Below are positions 34,467 to 49,400 of a DNA stretch of 64,000 nucleotides, one piece after another. The notes beneath the pieces are model-generated. The model was not told the origin of the DNA, ran no database searches, and saw only the letters and a list, made by a program, of their open reading frames with translations. The DNA is from Brachionus manjavacas (taxonomy: Eukaryota > Rotifera > Eurotatoria > Ploima > Brachionidae). Each line of letters opens with the position of its first letter. The stretch's first letter is position 1. The translations under genes and the position numbers were made by a program. The stretch lies in assembly GCA_019054805.1 (NCBI GenBank), contig JAHQIY010000008.1, positions 3,767,501 to 3,831,500 on the forward strand, written 5' to 3'.

Positions 34467-37400
34467 ATGACTTTATGGACGCAACTTTGGTTATTAGTCA
34501 AAAAAAATATTCTCTTACGGCGAAGGCAACCGGTAAATTTTTTAGACTTATCTAATTTCTTATTTTGATCTAATTTTTCTTTTAGGTGACAATCGTTGTA
34601 GAATTTGTTTGGCCCATAATTATTCTTCTTATAGTTGCAGCCATTAAACAGACGAGTCCCCCTTCAATTAAAGGGCCATGTATATACTAGCCTAGAGTTT
34701 AATTATTGTTTAATAATAAAATTTATATCCAAGGTTATTACGAACCATTAGAGTTACCCAATGGAGATTTTTTATCTTTTATGAAAAGTTTTGTTTGTAT
34801 GCTAGACCATAAGTGTCATGAAACTTCTCGTCTAAAAGAAGCTGTACCTGCCAACAATTCGTAATTTTCTTTAAAATTAAAAAAATATTCTTTAGAATTA
34901 CGTTTTGTTTAGAATTGCTCCTTTATATGAAATAGTCGTGAGCAATGACAATAGCTATGAAAAAGTAGCATTATTACTAGAGAATCTTAAAAATGCTTTA
35001 TATGATGTAGACGATTTAAGAAATGAGCCCATTGTCCTTAAAATTCAAAGTAAGCTTGATTAAAAATTAAAAGAATAAAATTTAAATTTTTATTTTATCT
35101 AAGATGGCTCAATATCGATTAATGATTTTTTAAATGACACAAGGGAATTCAAAAAAGTTCTGTTTAAGTATGGACTCAGTGATGAGATAAGCGAATCCTT
35201 CCTCAATTCAAAAATAAAAATAATTGAGGTAAAAAACTGCTATTTTAGAGTTTGAATTTTTTTTAAATCCAAAAATTATTTAAGATTTATAAATTCTTGA
35301 ATTTTTCCAGTAGCATAAAAGAAAAAAATCTCTGCGATCCTTTAAAGGCAATGAGTTACATCAAGGCTAGCACTTATTTTTACCAGGATCCGATTTATTT
35401 GGACAAAGAGTCAGCTCAAACATTCAAAAATTTTAGCAAGGAGCAAAATTCCAACTATAACCTGGCGGATTTAATTTGTAAATTGCCTAAACGAAAACTG
35501 ATAAGCGATGCAGATTTGTTGTCAAAACAAATTAATGTTTCATTTATTTCCAACTATGTAAATTTATTCTAATCAATTAAATTCCTGACTAACTTTTAAA
35601 TAATTTCTTAGAGTGATTCGATAATCAATTTTTTCACCAGTTCAAAGTTTAATGAAACTATTTATTACTTGACAAGATATTTTACATCAGGCCAAACTTT
35701 TGGTCAAGATTTAAGCTTGTTTAGCAAATTTTCAGACTTTGATCAAATAAAGACCACTATTCAAAGTGGTCTGAAGCTTTTAGATTTCATTGAAAAGTAC
35801 AACGAGCAGATTTTATTGTATGTTTAAATATCTAGCAAGAAATTTATCTTTGGTTTACTTTAAAACTTTTTAGTGCCAAAAAAATTACAGAAGATTTTGC
35901 ACCAGTGTTTGACACCATCAATGAATTCAAACAATTAGAAATAATTTTGGATTTCACCATTTCAGTGAATAAACTGCTAAGCAAAATGAATAGATTATTC
36001 ACTATTAGATCAATGTTTGGCACAGGTGTTATTGATTTCTACCAAATGAGACTTGATTCGAATGCATACATCTCGAGCTATGAACTTCAGAGGGCTAATA
36101 TAAACTTTCAAAAAGTAATTTATAAAAGTGGATTTTTTTGTTGATTCTTAACTTGTTTAATAAAGTCAATTCAATTTATATTAAAACTACAAACAAATTC
36201 TTATGAAGCTGTTTGCTACAGTCCAAAAATTACATCATTGCTGGCAAGTGATTTTCCAAAAGACATTCAATCAAATCTAGAATACAATCTGGACAAATAT
36301 TGTGCTGGGATGAATTACGCTCCTGTTAAACAGACTGCAGATACAATTGTATCCCAATTTGATTTTCTTAAAGTAAAATTTAATTGATTTAAATTATTTT
36401 TCTTATTTTTTTATTCTAATAAAAAGCTTTTTAATGATGTAAAATATCAGCTTCCTGACAATGAACTTGATGAGTTTTTAAAACTTTCGTCGAAAATAGC
36501 AACTTTGAATTTCAACCAAATAAGACCTGTTGATGCCGAAGGCTTAATGTACGCATTTAGCACCTTGAATGCTGCATTTGAGTTTGTCGAAGATTTTCTT
36601 CGAGACACTTCAAAGTTAAATCTTAAAAAGTAATCTCATTAAAAAAAATAAATATTTTCTACAATATTTTTTTTTCTCAAGCTTCTATTATCTAGCAAAG
36701 CGACTAATTCAGACATTTGCTCCAGACTTTCTAACAATTAGAGAATGGCTTTACATTGATACATTAATACCGATTCTGTTGCCAACAATTCAAACATCCA
36801 CCATTGTTCAAGCATTACAAAATGGTCGATTGAATTCAGAAATTTACAATGTATCGAAACGGTCAGCTGAGTATGGATTAGATTTATCCTCTTTAATTGG
36901 TCACTTTATTAATGCTAACAGACCTGAACCGAGTCTAAAAGATTTTGGAGACTTAAATCCTCGTCAAGGAATACCTTCAGGTTGGAAAAAAAATTGATTT
37001 GACTAGAGTTACTTTACTTTTTTTGTTTCAGGCGCATCTGGTTCCAGTTCATTTTCAATACTGGAATTGATAAATTCACCAGGTTCAGCCGCTTCATTAG
37101 CTCCATTGCTTTCGTTTTTGCCAATTGAGAAATTATTTCCAGGATTAGATAAACAAGTTGTTATTGGAGTTTTGGCTAGTACACCACAAATTACCGACAT
37201 AATCCAGACATTCATCAATTTCAAAATTCCGATTACATCAGTATTTTTTTATTAATAAATTTTTTTATTTTTTCCTAAAAATTATTTTAGACAACGAACC
37301 CGGAAACTGTTTTGTATGAATGGTCTGCATTTGTTGGTGAAATACGAGAGCAAACATTGAACATAATTCAAATATTGACAAATGTTAAACTTTTAAAGCC

Positions 37401-40400
37401 AGTTGATTCAAAAATTATACAATCGGTTCTTTCAGCAAATATAGAAACAATTGCCAACCCCGACGTAGTCGGAAAGTATACAAAGATTTTTGTAAATTAT
37501 TATCAAGAAGATTCTATAAATTTCTATATCTTTTTTTTATTTTATTCAAATGAATTTTATAATTTCTCAAATTTTAGTCTATCAAAAAAGTTTTATAAAC
37601 TTATTAAGGTATTGCATCTAATGAATATTAAAAAAAATTACTGTTAGTACTCTAAGATTTAAATGACATCATCAAGATAAATCGATTTATTATAAATTTA
37701 ATATAATATAACTGAAAGCAAAGTCACTTGCCTAAGAAAAATAGTTAAAATTAAAAAATTCTACTTAATGATATAATCTATCAAATCTTGATAATTTTTC
37801 AAAAAACAATTATTTTAGAAAGTATAATTTTTAATTTTTTTAAATTAAATAAAATATTTGGTTAACTTTGGCTTTTACAAAATAGTCGTACAAAAATATA
37901 AGAAAACGACAGAAAATGTCAACCCAAGATAAATTTCTTAAATTATTCAAAATTTACTGTTGTTGTATCACACATTTGCTTTCGAAGGTTGGCCTTATGA
38001 AGGTTTTGGTAAATTGGTAAATATTAGACATCTAAAAGTATCTGACAGAGATTAAACTTAAAATTAGACAAGCAGTTGTTAAGTCAATGCGAGTAAAGAA
38101 AAGCGAAGAATTAAAATAGAAGATTTTCTACCTTTTTGTCTTACAAATTCCACTGATGGGCAAATTTTAGGTTTTCTAGTTGATTATCTGGTTAATTAAA
38201 AAATTAGAGGGGAAAAGTAATAAATCAGAAAATTATTTTTGTTTATTTTATTTTTTTTATTTGTATTTTATTAGACAAATTTTATTATTACTTTTTTACA
38301 ATTTTAAATATACTAGTAATTTCAATAAGAGTACTGGAGGTCCACGATTGACGCTCCAACTCCCAAAATCGCCCTAGTTGCGGCTAGGTTCAAGTTTCAA
38401 AGCTGATCAAAGTCTCTTAAAATTGGTTAAATTCAATTTAAATTTAAAAATAAAACAAAATAAGTTTTAATGAGGATAATAACTATTTAAAAAAGTAAAA
38501 GTAAAAAACAACTCTTTAAACTAATTCTATCATAAAAGTGTTTTTTTTAAATTTAATCAAAACAGAAAATTTTCTACCACCAAAAATTTACATTCATAAA
38601 TTTTTTAATTGATTTTCATTTTAATTTTTGTGATCTTAGCTTTTTTGATTAAAAAATTTAGATCTAGAAGATGAAAATGAAATTTAAAAAAAATGCATAG
38701 AAACTTTCAAGAGTCAGTTACAAATTTTTTAATGAAGCCTAATGTATATATATTTTTATAACTTTTTTATGCCTTAATTTAAAAAAAACAATTTTTTTGA
38801 TTTTCAAATTTTAATAAATTTATTTAAGGAATTTTTCATCATTTTAAATAGATATTTTTCTTTTTATGTGTGCATTGCATTTATGTTTTTAAACCTTTTT
38901 AATTGTTTTAAATTCTCACCAAAAAAATTTAAAGGGTTCAAAAGGCTCATGGTCCCGTTCTGCCCATTTTATCTGGACGTAGATTAGATAAACATAAAAA
39001 GAGATTAAAAAGCATAAATAAAGTGAGTAGCCCATAAATGAAAAATATCTTATTAAAAAGAGAAAAAACACATGAAAAAAATTACCTTGTCTATGAATTA
39101 CACATTAAGTTTTTTTTATTGATTTAATAAAAGCCAAAAATAAGTCAAATCACAAAAAACACATAATAATCTTTTTTAAAATTGAAAATTTGTAATACCA
39201 AATAATTATTCAAAATCATACAATAGTTCTTCTTTAAGTTTCCTAGATAGACTATTATTAATAAAAATAAATTATTTTTCATACAGAATAAATACAGAAA
39301 AATCTATGCGTTTTTATCTTATAAAACTAAATTTTCAGGAATTTACGTGTTTTTAAACTATTCAAGATCTATATAATCTTTATTATAAATAATTAATGTT
39401 TAATTATCTTTTTTGAAGTTTTATTTTAGTATCTAAATTTTAGTTAGTGTTTTCGATTTATAAAACTATTTGAAAAAAAAATTTTCTCGATTAATGTTTT
39501 TCAAGATCTTTCCTTAAACTTTGTTTTCTTTAAATGTTCTAATGAAATATCCTAATTTTAAAGGCTTGTATTGGCATGTCATGGCGTTAATGTATGGGGA
39601 GCTGTGCAGCCAGATCTAAAAGAAATGAGAAATTCGATTAGCTCAATTTCCTTGATAATGGACATAACCTTTTTGGCCGTGAATACAACTCTACAACTTG
39701 TACAAGATGATGGTGTTGTTTTTAAATGCACGAATGACCCTTTTATGGACTATTATAGTCTGACTAAAAAGCTAAATCTTTTGGACACCGCAGCAAAAGT
39801 ATTCAAATTTTATTCAAAAAATGTAGACATATAAACAATATTTATCATAAGATTAAACAATTGATTCTAAATCAACAAACAGCAAATAGTCTTGGTCCCA
39901 ATCCAAAGTTAAATTGCATGCAAATTGATTCCATTTACTCAAAATCATTACGACTTGAGCAAGAGTTGAAAAAAGATACTTCTGGTATAATCGTAAATAA
40001 ATTAAATTGTTTTAAGACTTCCATTTTCTTGCCATATGAAACGTAATTGATGTTTTTTTTTATTTTTTTCAAATACAATCCATTAATTGATTAAATTTTT
40101 TTAGAATTTTGAAAAATTTCCAAGTCATATTTGACGTGGCATCGTCAAATACTGATACAATAACAATTTTGAGCACACAAATGAACAAAATAGCCGATTT
40201 GGCAAAAGTGTTAAATTGGGTTAGCGAATTTTTTCAAACTGATTCAAGTAGTAGTATCGGGTCATTTACTCTTTTGGTATGTTTAATTCACATCGAAGCA
40301 GTTTTTTCTTTAGAATAAAATTTTTAAAAATTTTAAATTAAGGAAAGCCCAGATCTTTTGTCAGATTTGATAAAAATATTTCCGACAATGCTCGAGGACT

Positions 40401-43400
40401 TGAACGCTATGGGCTCATCGTTAATTAACTTGCAAAAGCTGCAAGATGGTCTCGATTTAAACAGTCTACAAGGGTCAAACAATATGCTTAGTGTCCTAGA
40501 CTCATTAAAGTTTTACGAAGATGACATTGAAGAAGCAAACAAAGCGTAAAAAATTAATTTTATTCAAATTAATTTATTTTTTGATTAAATTTTGTTATAG
40601 ATTGACAACATTTTGGCGAAAATATTTTGATATCATTACTAAGAGCAGCTATTCATCGCTTTTATTCGATATTCAAAAGGGCATCGAATCATTGAGCAAT
40701 TTGGTACAGTTCTTCAACAAAAATTTCAATGGAGGTTTTATAAGTTTATTAAAAAAAATAAACTTTTTAAATTTATTTTTTTAAGTGAAAGTAAATAAAG
40801 TATTTTCGGATTACAAAATTGTGGAAGATTATCTGCAAAATAATTACGGTCTGAGCAAAGGACAAACTCAGGCAATAGGTCAATCTTTTTTATACTACGA
40901 TCCTCAGGTATGTTTTTGAACAAATAATTTATTTGTCTACATTTTTAAAATAATAGAAAATTTATGATGCTTATTTGAATGCAAATACTGTTTATTGTGA
41001 TCCTAGTCGCTTGAAAGAATTTCTTTTAGTTAAGAATAAAAATTATGTAGTAATTCCAAATCCCAATAAAATACCAAAATTCTGGGAGTCTTCGTCTAAA
41101 TTTTTGTGTACTGCTGACCGTAATTCACTGACCGAGGTCGGTTCAACTTTTGCCAAATATTTTACGCTTCCAGATAATGTGAGAGAAGTGAGTAATTTAG
41201 CCTAAAACGTTGTCACCATTTACATTTAAACCTAAGATATTTGAAAATGATGCTTCTATTTTACAAAAATTGACGAAAAATAGCTCCATTTTTGATAACC
41301 TTAATGTCACAACTTCTCAAGTTTTGAATTCAAATTCCATGGCTAAGCTTAATGATTTGTTTGACATTTTTTCCGAATTCAGCACTGGTTCTTCAGTGAC
41401 AGGTAAAATTATCTAAAGCAAAATGGGTCAATTATTTGGACTAATTTTTATTTTAGATCTACCTGACCTGTTTGGCAAAGCGCTTTGTGGTCCAAAATTT
41501 AGTTTGCGTTTGGAAGATTTTGGCTATTCGATACGGCCTGTGACATATGAGGTGCCAGCCCAGGACACATTATCCGAAGAAAGCTTAAAAAATAGTCTAA
41601 ATAGAATTTATAAAAGCAAGAGGAGATTAGAAAATGAACATCAATTTAAAAGTCTTTATTGCAAAAATCTCTACGATGAAATGAGAAGTGTTGGAGGCTA
41701 CATTATTGGAAACCTAATAACTCCTTTAATATTTGGCAAAATATTGTATACTCCTAAAACCAATCTGACATATCAAATTATTCAAAAGGTAATTTAAAAT
41801 TTTTTAAAGAAAATTAGATATGCAATTTTTGAACTCATATAAAATATAAGTTAATTTTAACTGAAAAAATTTTAAATTTAGAACAAAGACATTAAAATAA
41901 AATAAATTAAAAATACTTACAAAAAAAGAAATTAAAATAAGTAACAAATAATTAAATAAATTAAGAAGAAAGTTAAATTCTGAGATTTAAAAAAAAAATT
42001 TAAAATCTTTTTTACAATTATAAGCTGAAGTGCCTCAAACTACAAACCGTAGTATTAAAAATTTTTATTTGTAACATTTTTGAATTATGTCAAAGATAAT
42101 TAAGATTCATTAAATTACTACTAACAAATTGAAGTTTATGAGAAAAAAATTTTTGAAGAGTTTTAAAGAGTTTTGCAGACCAAAAAAATTAATCATTAGA
42201 ATTTTTTCAATAAATTTTTTTTCTGAAATAAAATTTTTACTAAAAATAATTTTTGAGCATGATCATTAGGTTTTGATCATGAACCTCAATTTTCTCACTA
42301 ATAATTGTAGAGTTATTGACTATTTTAATTTTAAAATTAAGTCATTAAGATTGGGGGAGCTTGACGCAGGTCATTAGACTCGACATAAATGTTTTCAACA
42401 ATGAGAATTTTTTTACAAATCATGCAATAAAATTTTTAAAAAAATGATTTGAAGATTTAATTTTTTCAGATTTCGGTGTTTTAGCTTTCGAAAAAAATAT
42501 TTTTTAGATTAAATCTAATTTTTAATTGAAAAAATTCTGCTGCTGTTTATCATATTTAGCTTTAAATAATTTATCAATTTTATTTTTTTTGGAAAAAAAA
42601 TTTGAAAAATATTTTTCAACTACAAAATTAAGTCAGATATAATGAAAAAAATTAAAAAAATTTTTTTTTTCTGATTTTTATTTATTTTGGTTTAAAATTA
42701 ATTAATTTTTAAGTTTAATGAAACTTTTTTACAATTTGATCAATTGAATCGAGTACTAAAATCATTTGCAGATGGTTTAAATCAATTCGATGACTTAAAG
42801 AAGTTGACAGCAAATTTATCAGTAAAAAAAAATTTGAAAATTAAAAATAAATATGATTTTAATAAATTACCTAAAGATCTTACTTGACAATCCATTTTAC
42901 CAAGATTTCATTCAGCTTTTTCTTCTCCAAGATTCGACTTTAACACTCAGTGACATAAAAATGTTCTTGGTTACTTTAGAAAATGTGACGTCGATGAATG
43001 ACGACTGGACTTATACAAGCAGTTTGGTCAGTTCTTTAAAAGATGCATTTTCATGCTTTGAAATCGATCGTTTTGTCGCCTTTGATGATGAAGCAGAATT
43101 GGAAAAAGAAGCCCTTACATTTTTTAATAATGGAACTCTTTTAATGGGTCTCGTTTTTGAGAATACAAGGCCATCTGACAATGAAATACCGCCTAATTTT
43201 TCAGTTAAAATTCGAACAAATGCTGACAATGTACCAGAAACTTATATTTTAAGACCATGGCTATGGGTTCCCGGACCAGCAGACAATTTATATATGGATT
43301 TGAGATATATGAGAGGATTCATTCAAATTCAAAATTTGCTTGAGCGTTCTATTCTAAAGTTTATAATGGAAAAGAGACAAAAAAAATTAAACATGATTAG

Positions 43401-46400
43401 TAAAAAACTTCCTCTGGTTTATCTTAATCAGTTTCCTCATCCAAAATATAAAAAAGAAGAGTAAGAAACTTAATTAATTCTAAATAATTTAATTTATTAT
43501 TTTTGTTCAAGCAATACTGCTTCTTATGTTAACTACTTTATCCTACCAATTATTATTACTTTAACATGGAGCGGTAATATCGGTCTAGCGATCCGAAATT
43601 TGGTAAGAGATAAAGAAAAATTTGTAGAAGAAGTAGGTGTTTATTAAATTTATTAAAAAATATTTATGAATATTTTTAATTACAGACTATGAGAGCCATG
43701 GGACTTCGGCCAGGAATCAATTGGTTAGCATGGTTTTCAACGACATACATAGCGTCAATGATTGTCTCTATATTTTTAACTTTTATCTTAAAATATGGTG
43801 GGATTTATCCAGCATCAAACTTTGCTTTGATTTATCTGGCATTAGTTTCTTTTTCATTTTCGGCAATTATGCTCAGTTTTTTTGTTGCTTCATTTTTCAA
43901 CAAGACCAATCTGGCATCACTGATAGGAATATTGTCTTATTTCATATCATATCTTCCATTCATTCTAGTTATGTCGCTAAAATATGAGATAACATTTGGG
44001 GTGAAATTTCTGCTTTGCTTATTTGCAGCGACCGGTTTTGGATATTCATCTTTATATCTTTCTTGGTATGAACAACAAGGCAAAGGTCTTCAATTCGAAG
44101 ATGTTTGGAAGAGTCCTATAACAAATGACTCGATGAATTACGGATATTCAATTATGATCTTGATATTGGACGGAATTGTGTATGGTTTGCTGGGCTGGTA
44201 TGTGAAAAAAGTATTCCCTGGTCGATATGGCGCCTCTCAACCATGGTATTTTATAGTTTCACCAAAATATTGGTCTCGATCAATTTTATGCAAACTTTGT
44301 GTAGAAAAAAAAATTGACAATAGTGAAATTTTTAATAAGGATGGCTCAATAAAAAAAGACAATTCAAAATGTAAGCATTTTTTTAAAGTAATTTGAATAA
44401 TTTTTATTTATTGAAGATAAATATATTGAAAATGAACCTACTAAAATACCAGTCGGAATATCTATCAAAAAATTAACCAGAAAATTTAAAGAAAAGGTTG
44501 TTGTTAATAATTTGTCTCTCAATTTCTTTGAAGGCCAAATAACATCCTTGTTAGGACACAACGGCGCTGGTAAAAGCACCACAATGTAGGATTTTTTTCT
44601 TTTTTAAGTAATTTAAAATTAATGCTTTTTAATAGAAATATATTAACGGGAATATATGTGCCAACAAGTGGCACAGCATTAATAAATGGCCATGATGTTA
44701 GACATGAATATGATTCGATTAGAAAAAATATTGGAATATGTCCCCAACATGATACACTATTTGAATTGTAAAAATGAACAAATAAATTAAAAAATTAAAT
44801 TAATAAAAATTAAAAAAGTATGACTGTCAAAGAACACTTGGAATTTTACGGAATTTTGAAAGGAAATCTTGGAGGAAAGGAACTTAAAGTTGAAATAGAA
44901 GAGTAATTTAAAAAAAATCTTAAATAATTTATTTAAAAAAAAATAATTCTTTAAAGTATGATAGTTCGAATGGGCTTAACTAATTATACAAACGCATATG
45001 CATCGACTTTGTCAGGTGGCTTGCGTCGGAGGCTTGAGGTCGGCATCGCTTTTGTCTCTGGCTCAAAAACAGTCATTTTAGATGAACCTACTTCGGGTGT
45101 TGATCCATACAATCGAATGAAAATATGGGATATAATTTTGGAATTTCGTTCCGGGCGAACCATTGTTCTAACTACGCATTATCTCGAAGAAGCCGATGTT
45201 TTAAGTGATAGAATTGCCATAATTCATCAAGTATGAAAAAATTTAGCAAAAAATTAAATAAATAATAACAATTTTGCGCAGGGTAAACTTCAATGCTGTG
45301 GTTCGTCATTATTTTTGAAGAATAAATTCGGAAGTGGCTACATACTAACTGTTGATAAAACTTCTCTTACCCCATCATTGAACTCAAAAGGATCTTCTAA
45401 AAGTAAATAAAAATATATATTTTTTTTTTTAAACTTTTATTTAAGAACAAATGCTGATGGAATCAAAAGCTTTATCTACTGAGAGAATTTGTGAATTTAT
45501 ACAAAAACGGATTTCAGGCGCTGTGTTATCCCGTCAGTTAAACAACACTTTAAATTTTACACTTCCTTACTCTCAAAAATCAAACTTCAAACATTTTTTC
45601 AACTCTCTAGACAGGAATAAAAAAAGTTTAGAAATATCCAGCTATGGAATTTCGGATACTACTTTGGAAGAAATATTTCTGCTCTTGACTACTCGTGATG
45701 AAAATGGTGATTTAAATTCTTCATTGAGTAGTACTAATCGATTGACTGAAACCGTTAAAAATGGTTCAGATACCAAGCTGTCCACAACTATGGAGAGCGA
45801 TTTGGACAGTGGTTTTGCAATTGAAATGGGAAGTTTAGATAACACTTTAGGTAGTTGAAGAAAATTTGACTTAGAACATAATTTTTAACTTCTTTTATTT
45901 AGATAAAACAGTGCCAAAAATTTTGAATCCAAATGCTACATTAAATTCTTCAATGGAAACAATATCTTATTTTACCAACATGAATGTTCCAACTCGATAC
46001 ACTAAAATAGATGGAAAAAAACTTTATTTGCAGCAATTTGCAACTTTGTTGTTAAAGCGCTTTCATCACTATAGACGAAATTTAAAAGTTTTTTTTACCA
46101 ATATAATTCTACCATGTGTGTTTGTGGCAATTTCAATGGCTTTTACAACTATAAAGCCAACTCAAGTGTTTCAGCCTAAAATTTTGATATCTCCAGAAAT
46201 ATATAGACCTAACGATGTATTCTTTGCATTTGGTCCATCAAAAGATAGTTATCTTGACCAAATCTATAATGATTATAGACAATTATCCAAATCTGTATGT
46301 AGAAAAGAAGAGTCGAGATACTATTCGAATGAAATTTTACCAAGGCAATCAATAAATAGCTATTTATGTAATCTGGTGTCCAGTGATGTAAGTATTTCTT

Positions 46401-49400
46401 GAAAATCTCCTAAAATTTTTTAAATATTCATTCAGGTATCATAAATGAATTTTTCAAATATACAATAATAAAAAAATTTTTTTTGCAAATCTTAAGTGTA
46501 TTCTTTGTATTCTTTCGCATTTTAGTTTTCTTTTGAATTGAAGATATTGAAGATATGAATTGGCTTATTGTCTGCTAGAATTAAAGAATACCTCTAATTA
46601 ATCAGTTAAGTGATCCAGAATAATTAATTTAGTATTAATCTAATTTAACATTAGTTTTTGTATTTTTTAAAATTATTCCAAATTGAATTCAATAGCTACT
46701 TGAAATTTATTTTTTGTATACTCTGAAGCAGAGTTGGTCAAAAGTCAAACTTTAAAGTCAGAATCGTTAAAAGTCAAATTATTTTTGAAATTATTTTGGA
46801 GTCAAAATAAAAGTCTGACTTTAACTTGATTCCACTCAAGTCAACTTAATTATTTTCAGGCTATAACATTAGACCTCATCGTTCTATTTTAACACCAAAT
46901 TACAGAAAATTAACAATGATAAAATGTAATTTAAAAACATTGAATTTCGAAGACTAAATTTATTTAAAACAAAAATTTAAAAAAAATAATTTTAGTTTTA
47001 GTCAAAGTCCAGACTTGACTTTGACTTTTGACCAACTCTGCTCTGAAGCAAGATAATGATGGTCAGGATTTAAAACTAAATTGCTTTTTAAATTTTAACT
47101 TTTAATTTTTGAATAGTGAAATTAAATCAAAAATTTAAAATATAAAATAAACAAAAAATATAAAAGATTTTTTCTTTATACTTTGATTTAAACTAGTCTC
47201 TAATCTAATCACTTGTGGTTAAAAATTACTATGTTATTTTTTCAATTTTTTAGTCGATGAAACAGCTAAGAAAAAATATGAAAATATAGAAACAGCTGAT
47301 AAAATATCTCAACAGCTAAATGATGCAAAAGTTGTTGAAACTATTCTGTTTCCTGATTCTCCTGTTTTCTTACCTCACATGAATGAATTATATTATTAAA
47401 TATTATTAAATACGTTGGCTTTCTCGTTTTATGTTAAGTCTATGAAAGTAAAAGCTAATTAAATAAGAATCTTAGAATTTTCTCTATGAATATTTATGAC
47501 TTTTCCTGTATCAGGAAGCCAACGTTTTTTAGAAGTTAATTTTTCACGGAAACGTGGCCAAAAATTATGCTTTTTTCACAAAATGAAATGTTACAAAAAT
47601 TTAAATTAAAATAATTTGATTTTTTTTCATAAATATTAAAAAAAAATCTCATTAAATTTTCAAAATCAATGTTCATTTTTTTTAGTAGTTGATTTTCATT
47701 TAAATCTACTCATTAAAGCGTCAATTTTTTTTAAACCAAAATTTAGCTATTTACAGTGGTGATTTGATAACAGTATTTAACGAAAAATTACGTAAAATAT
47801 CGTTAATTAGCAAAATTTTACCACATTTTACGTAAAATCCCAATATTGAGAATTTGAGATAATTTTCAGGATTTTGAGATAATTTTGGTTAAATTTTTAA
47901 ATTTAATTATTAAAATTAAAATTAAATTAAAAAAAAAAAAAGAGACATCTTTTCAAAAATTTTGAATTTTAAATTAGCCGTTTTGAAATTTACCAAATTT
48001 AACCAAAATTATCTCAAAATCCTGAAAATTTACGCAATTTTTCGTAAAATACCTCTTTCTCAATATTGGGATTTTACGTTAATTTACGCAAAATGTGGTA
48101 AAATTTTGCTAATTAACGATATTTTACGCAATTTTTCGTAAAATACTGTTATCAAATCACCACTGTAATTAAAGTGAATAGAATCGTTTTTAGAAAAATA
48201 TTTTTTTTACTTATTTTGCAGGACATTTGTTTAAATGAACAGTTTTCAATTTACTTTAGATTATTAACATTTCCTGCTTTCCTCTCTATTGTAATTTAAA
48301 AAAATTATACAATTTTACTAAAAAAATCTGAGATTTGGGATATTTTAAAAGCTTTTAAAGTTAAAAAAATTCTAAATTTATTTACTTAATATTTTAGAAC
48401 TGCTCATTAATATATGAACACCAATATGACAAACAGCTAGATAAGAAAATAATTCAAAATTCATTAAAATTGTCGCAAAAGTCATCAAACTGTTCGGTTG
48501 AACCATTTCTGGTCGAAACTTTCAACGAAAACATAAACATCAGGTAAATCTTAGATAAAATTTGAATAAAAAATCTATTCAAAATTTTCTTTTTTCCAGA
48601 TTTGGTGGCATAACTTTTGGTGATGATTTCATTTTAGATTCTCTATACGAAAACAATTCTAAAATCATGATTTGGTTTCAAAATCAGGCGTTTCACTCCA
48701 TGACTTCATTTTTGCATGAGTTCTACTCAATTTACGCCCAGTGCATTTTAAATTCGGACAATGGATCATGCAAATTATTCAATTCAGTCGAGGACAGAAA
48801 ACCCCTCTACAGAATATACAACCATCCGCTCAATTTAAACGATATTCGAATATCATACGAGACAATAATTCAAAAGGTGGCTGACATAGGCATTTCTTTG
48901 ACCATTCTATGCGCATATTCCTTCATACCAGCAGGCTTTATTGTCTACATTGTGAGAGAACGAATCACTCAGGAAAAACGACTTCAATTTGTGTGTGGTG
49001 TGAAGCCTTTTCTCTACTGGTTCAGCTCTTTTGTCTGGGACTTCAGCTACTATTTGATAATAATTGCTCTCACCCTGGCAATAATAGGCGGCTACAACTC
49101 TACGGCATATTCTTCAAATGCAAGAAACTTTGCCGCCTTAGTCCTACTGCTGATTCTTTTTGGCTGGTCATCTCTGCCAATGTCCTACTTGATGTCAAGG
49201 TTCTTTAGCGACACTGGCTCAGCTTACATGATCGGATTTTGCTTTACACTTTTCTCGGGAATAGCAACATGTGTAGCTGTTTTTCTGCTCAGTTTTCTCG
49301 CTGAGACAAACCAATCGATTGCAATAACATACAAAATTTTGGACAAAATGAGTCTTCTGTTTCCGTCTTTTAGTCTAGGAAGTGGCTTAATAGAGCTAAC

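Noticed and set aside
41179..41200. A 22-nt intron (GTGAG...TTTAG) in the ABCA gene
   Set aside because: The same gap is solved by an ordinary 49-nt intron (41188-41236) from GTGAGT to CTAAG, which keeps the frame.
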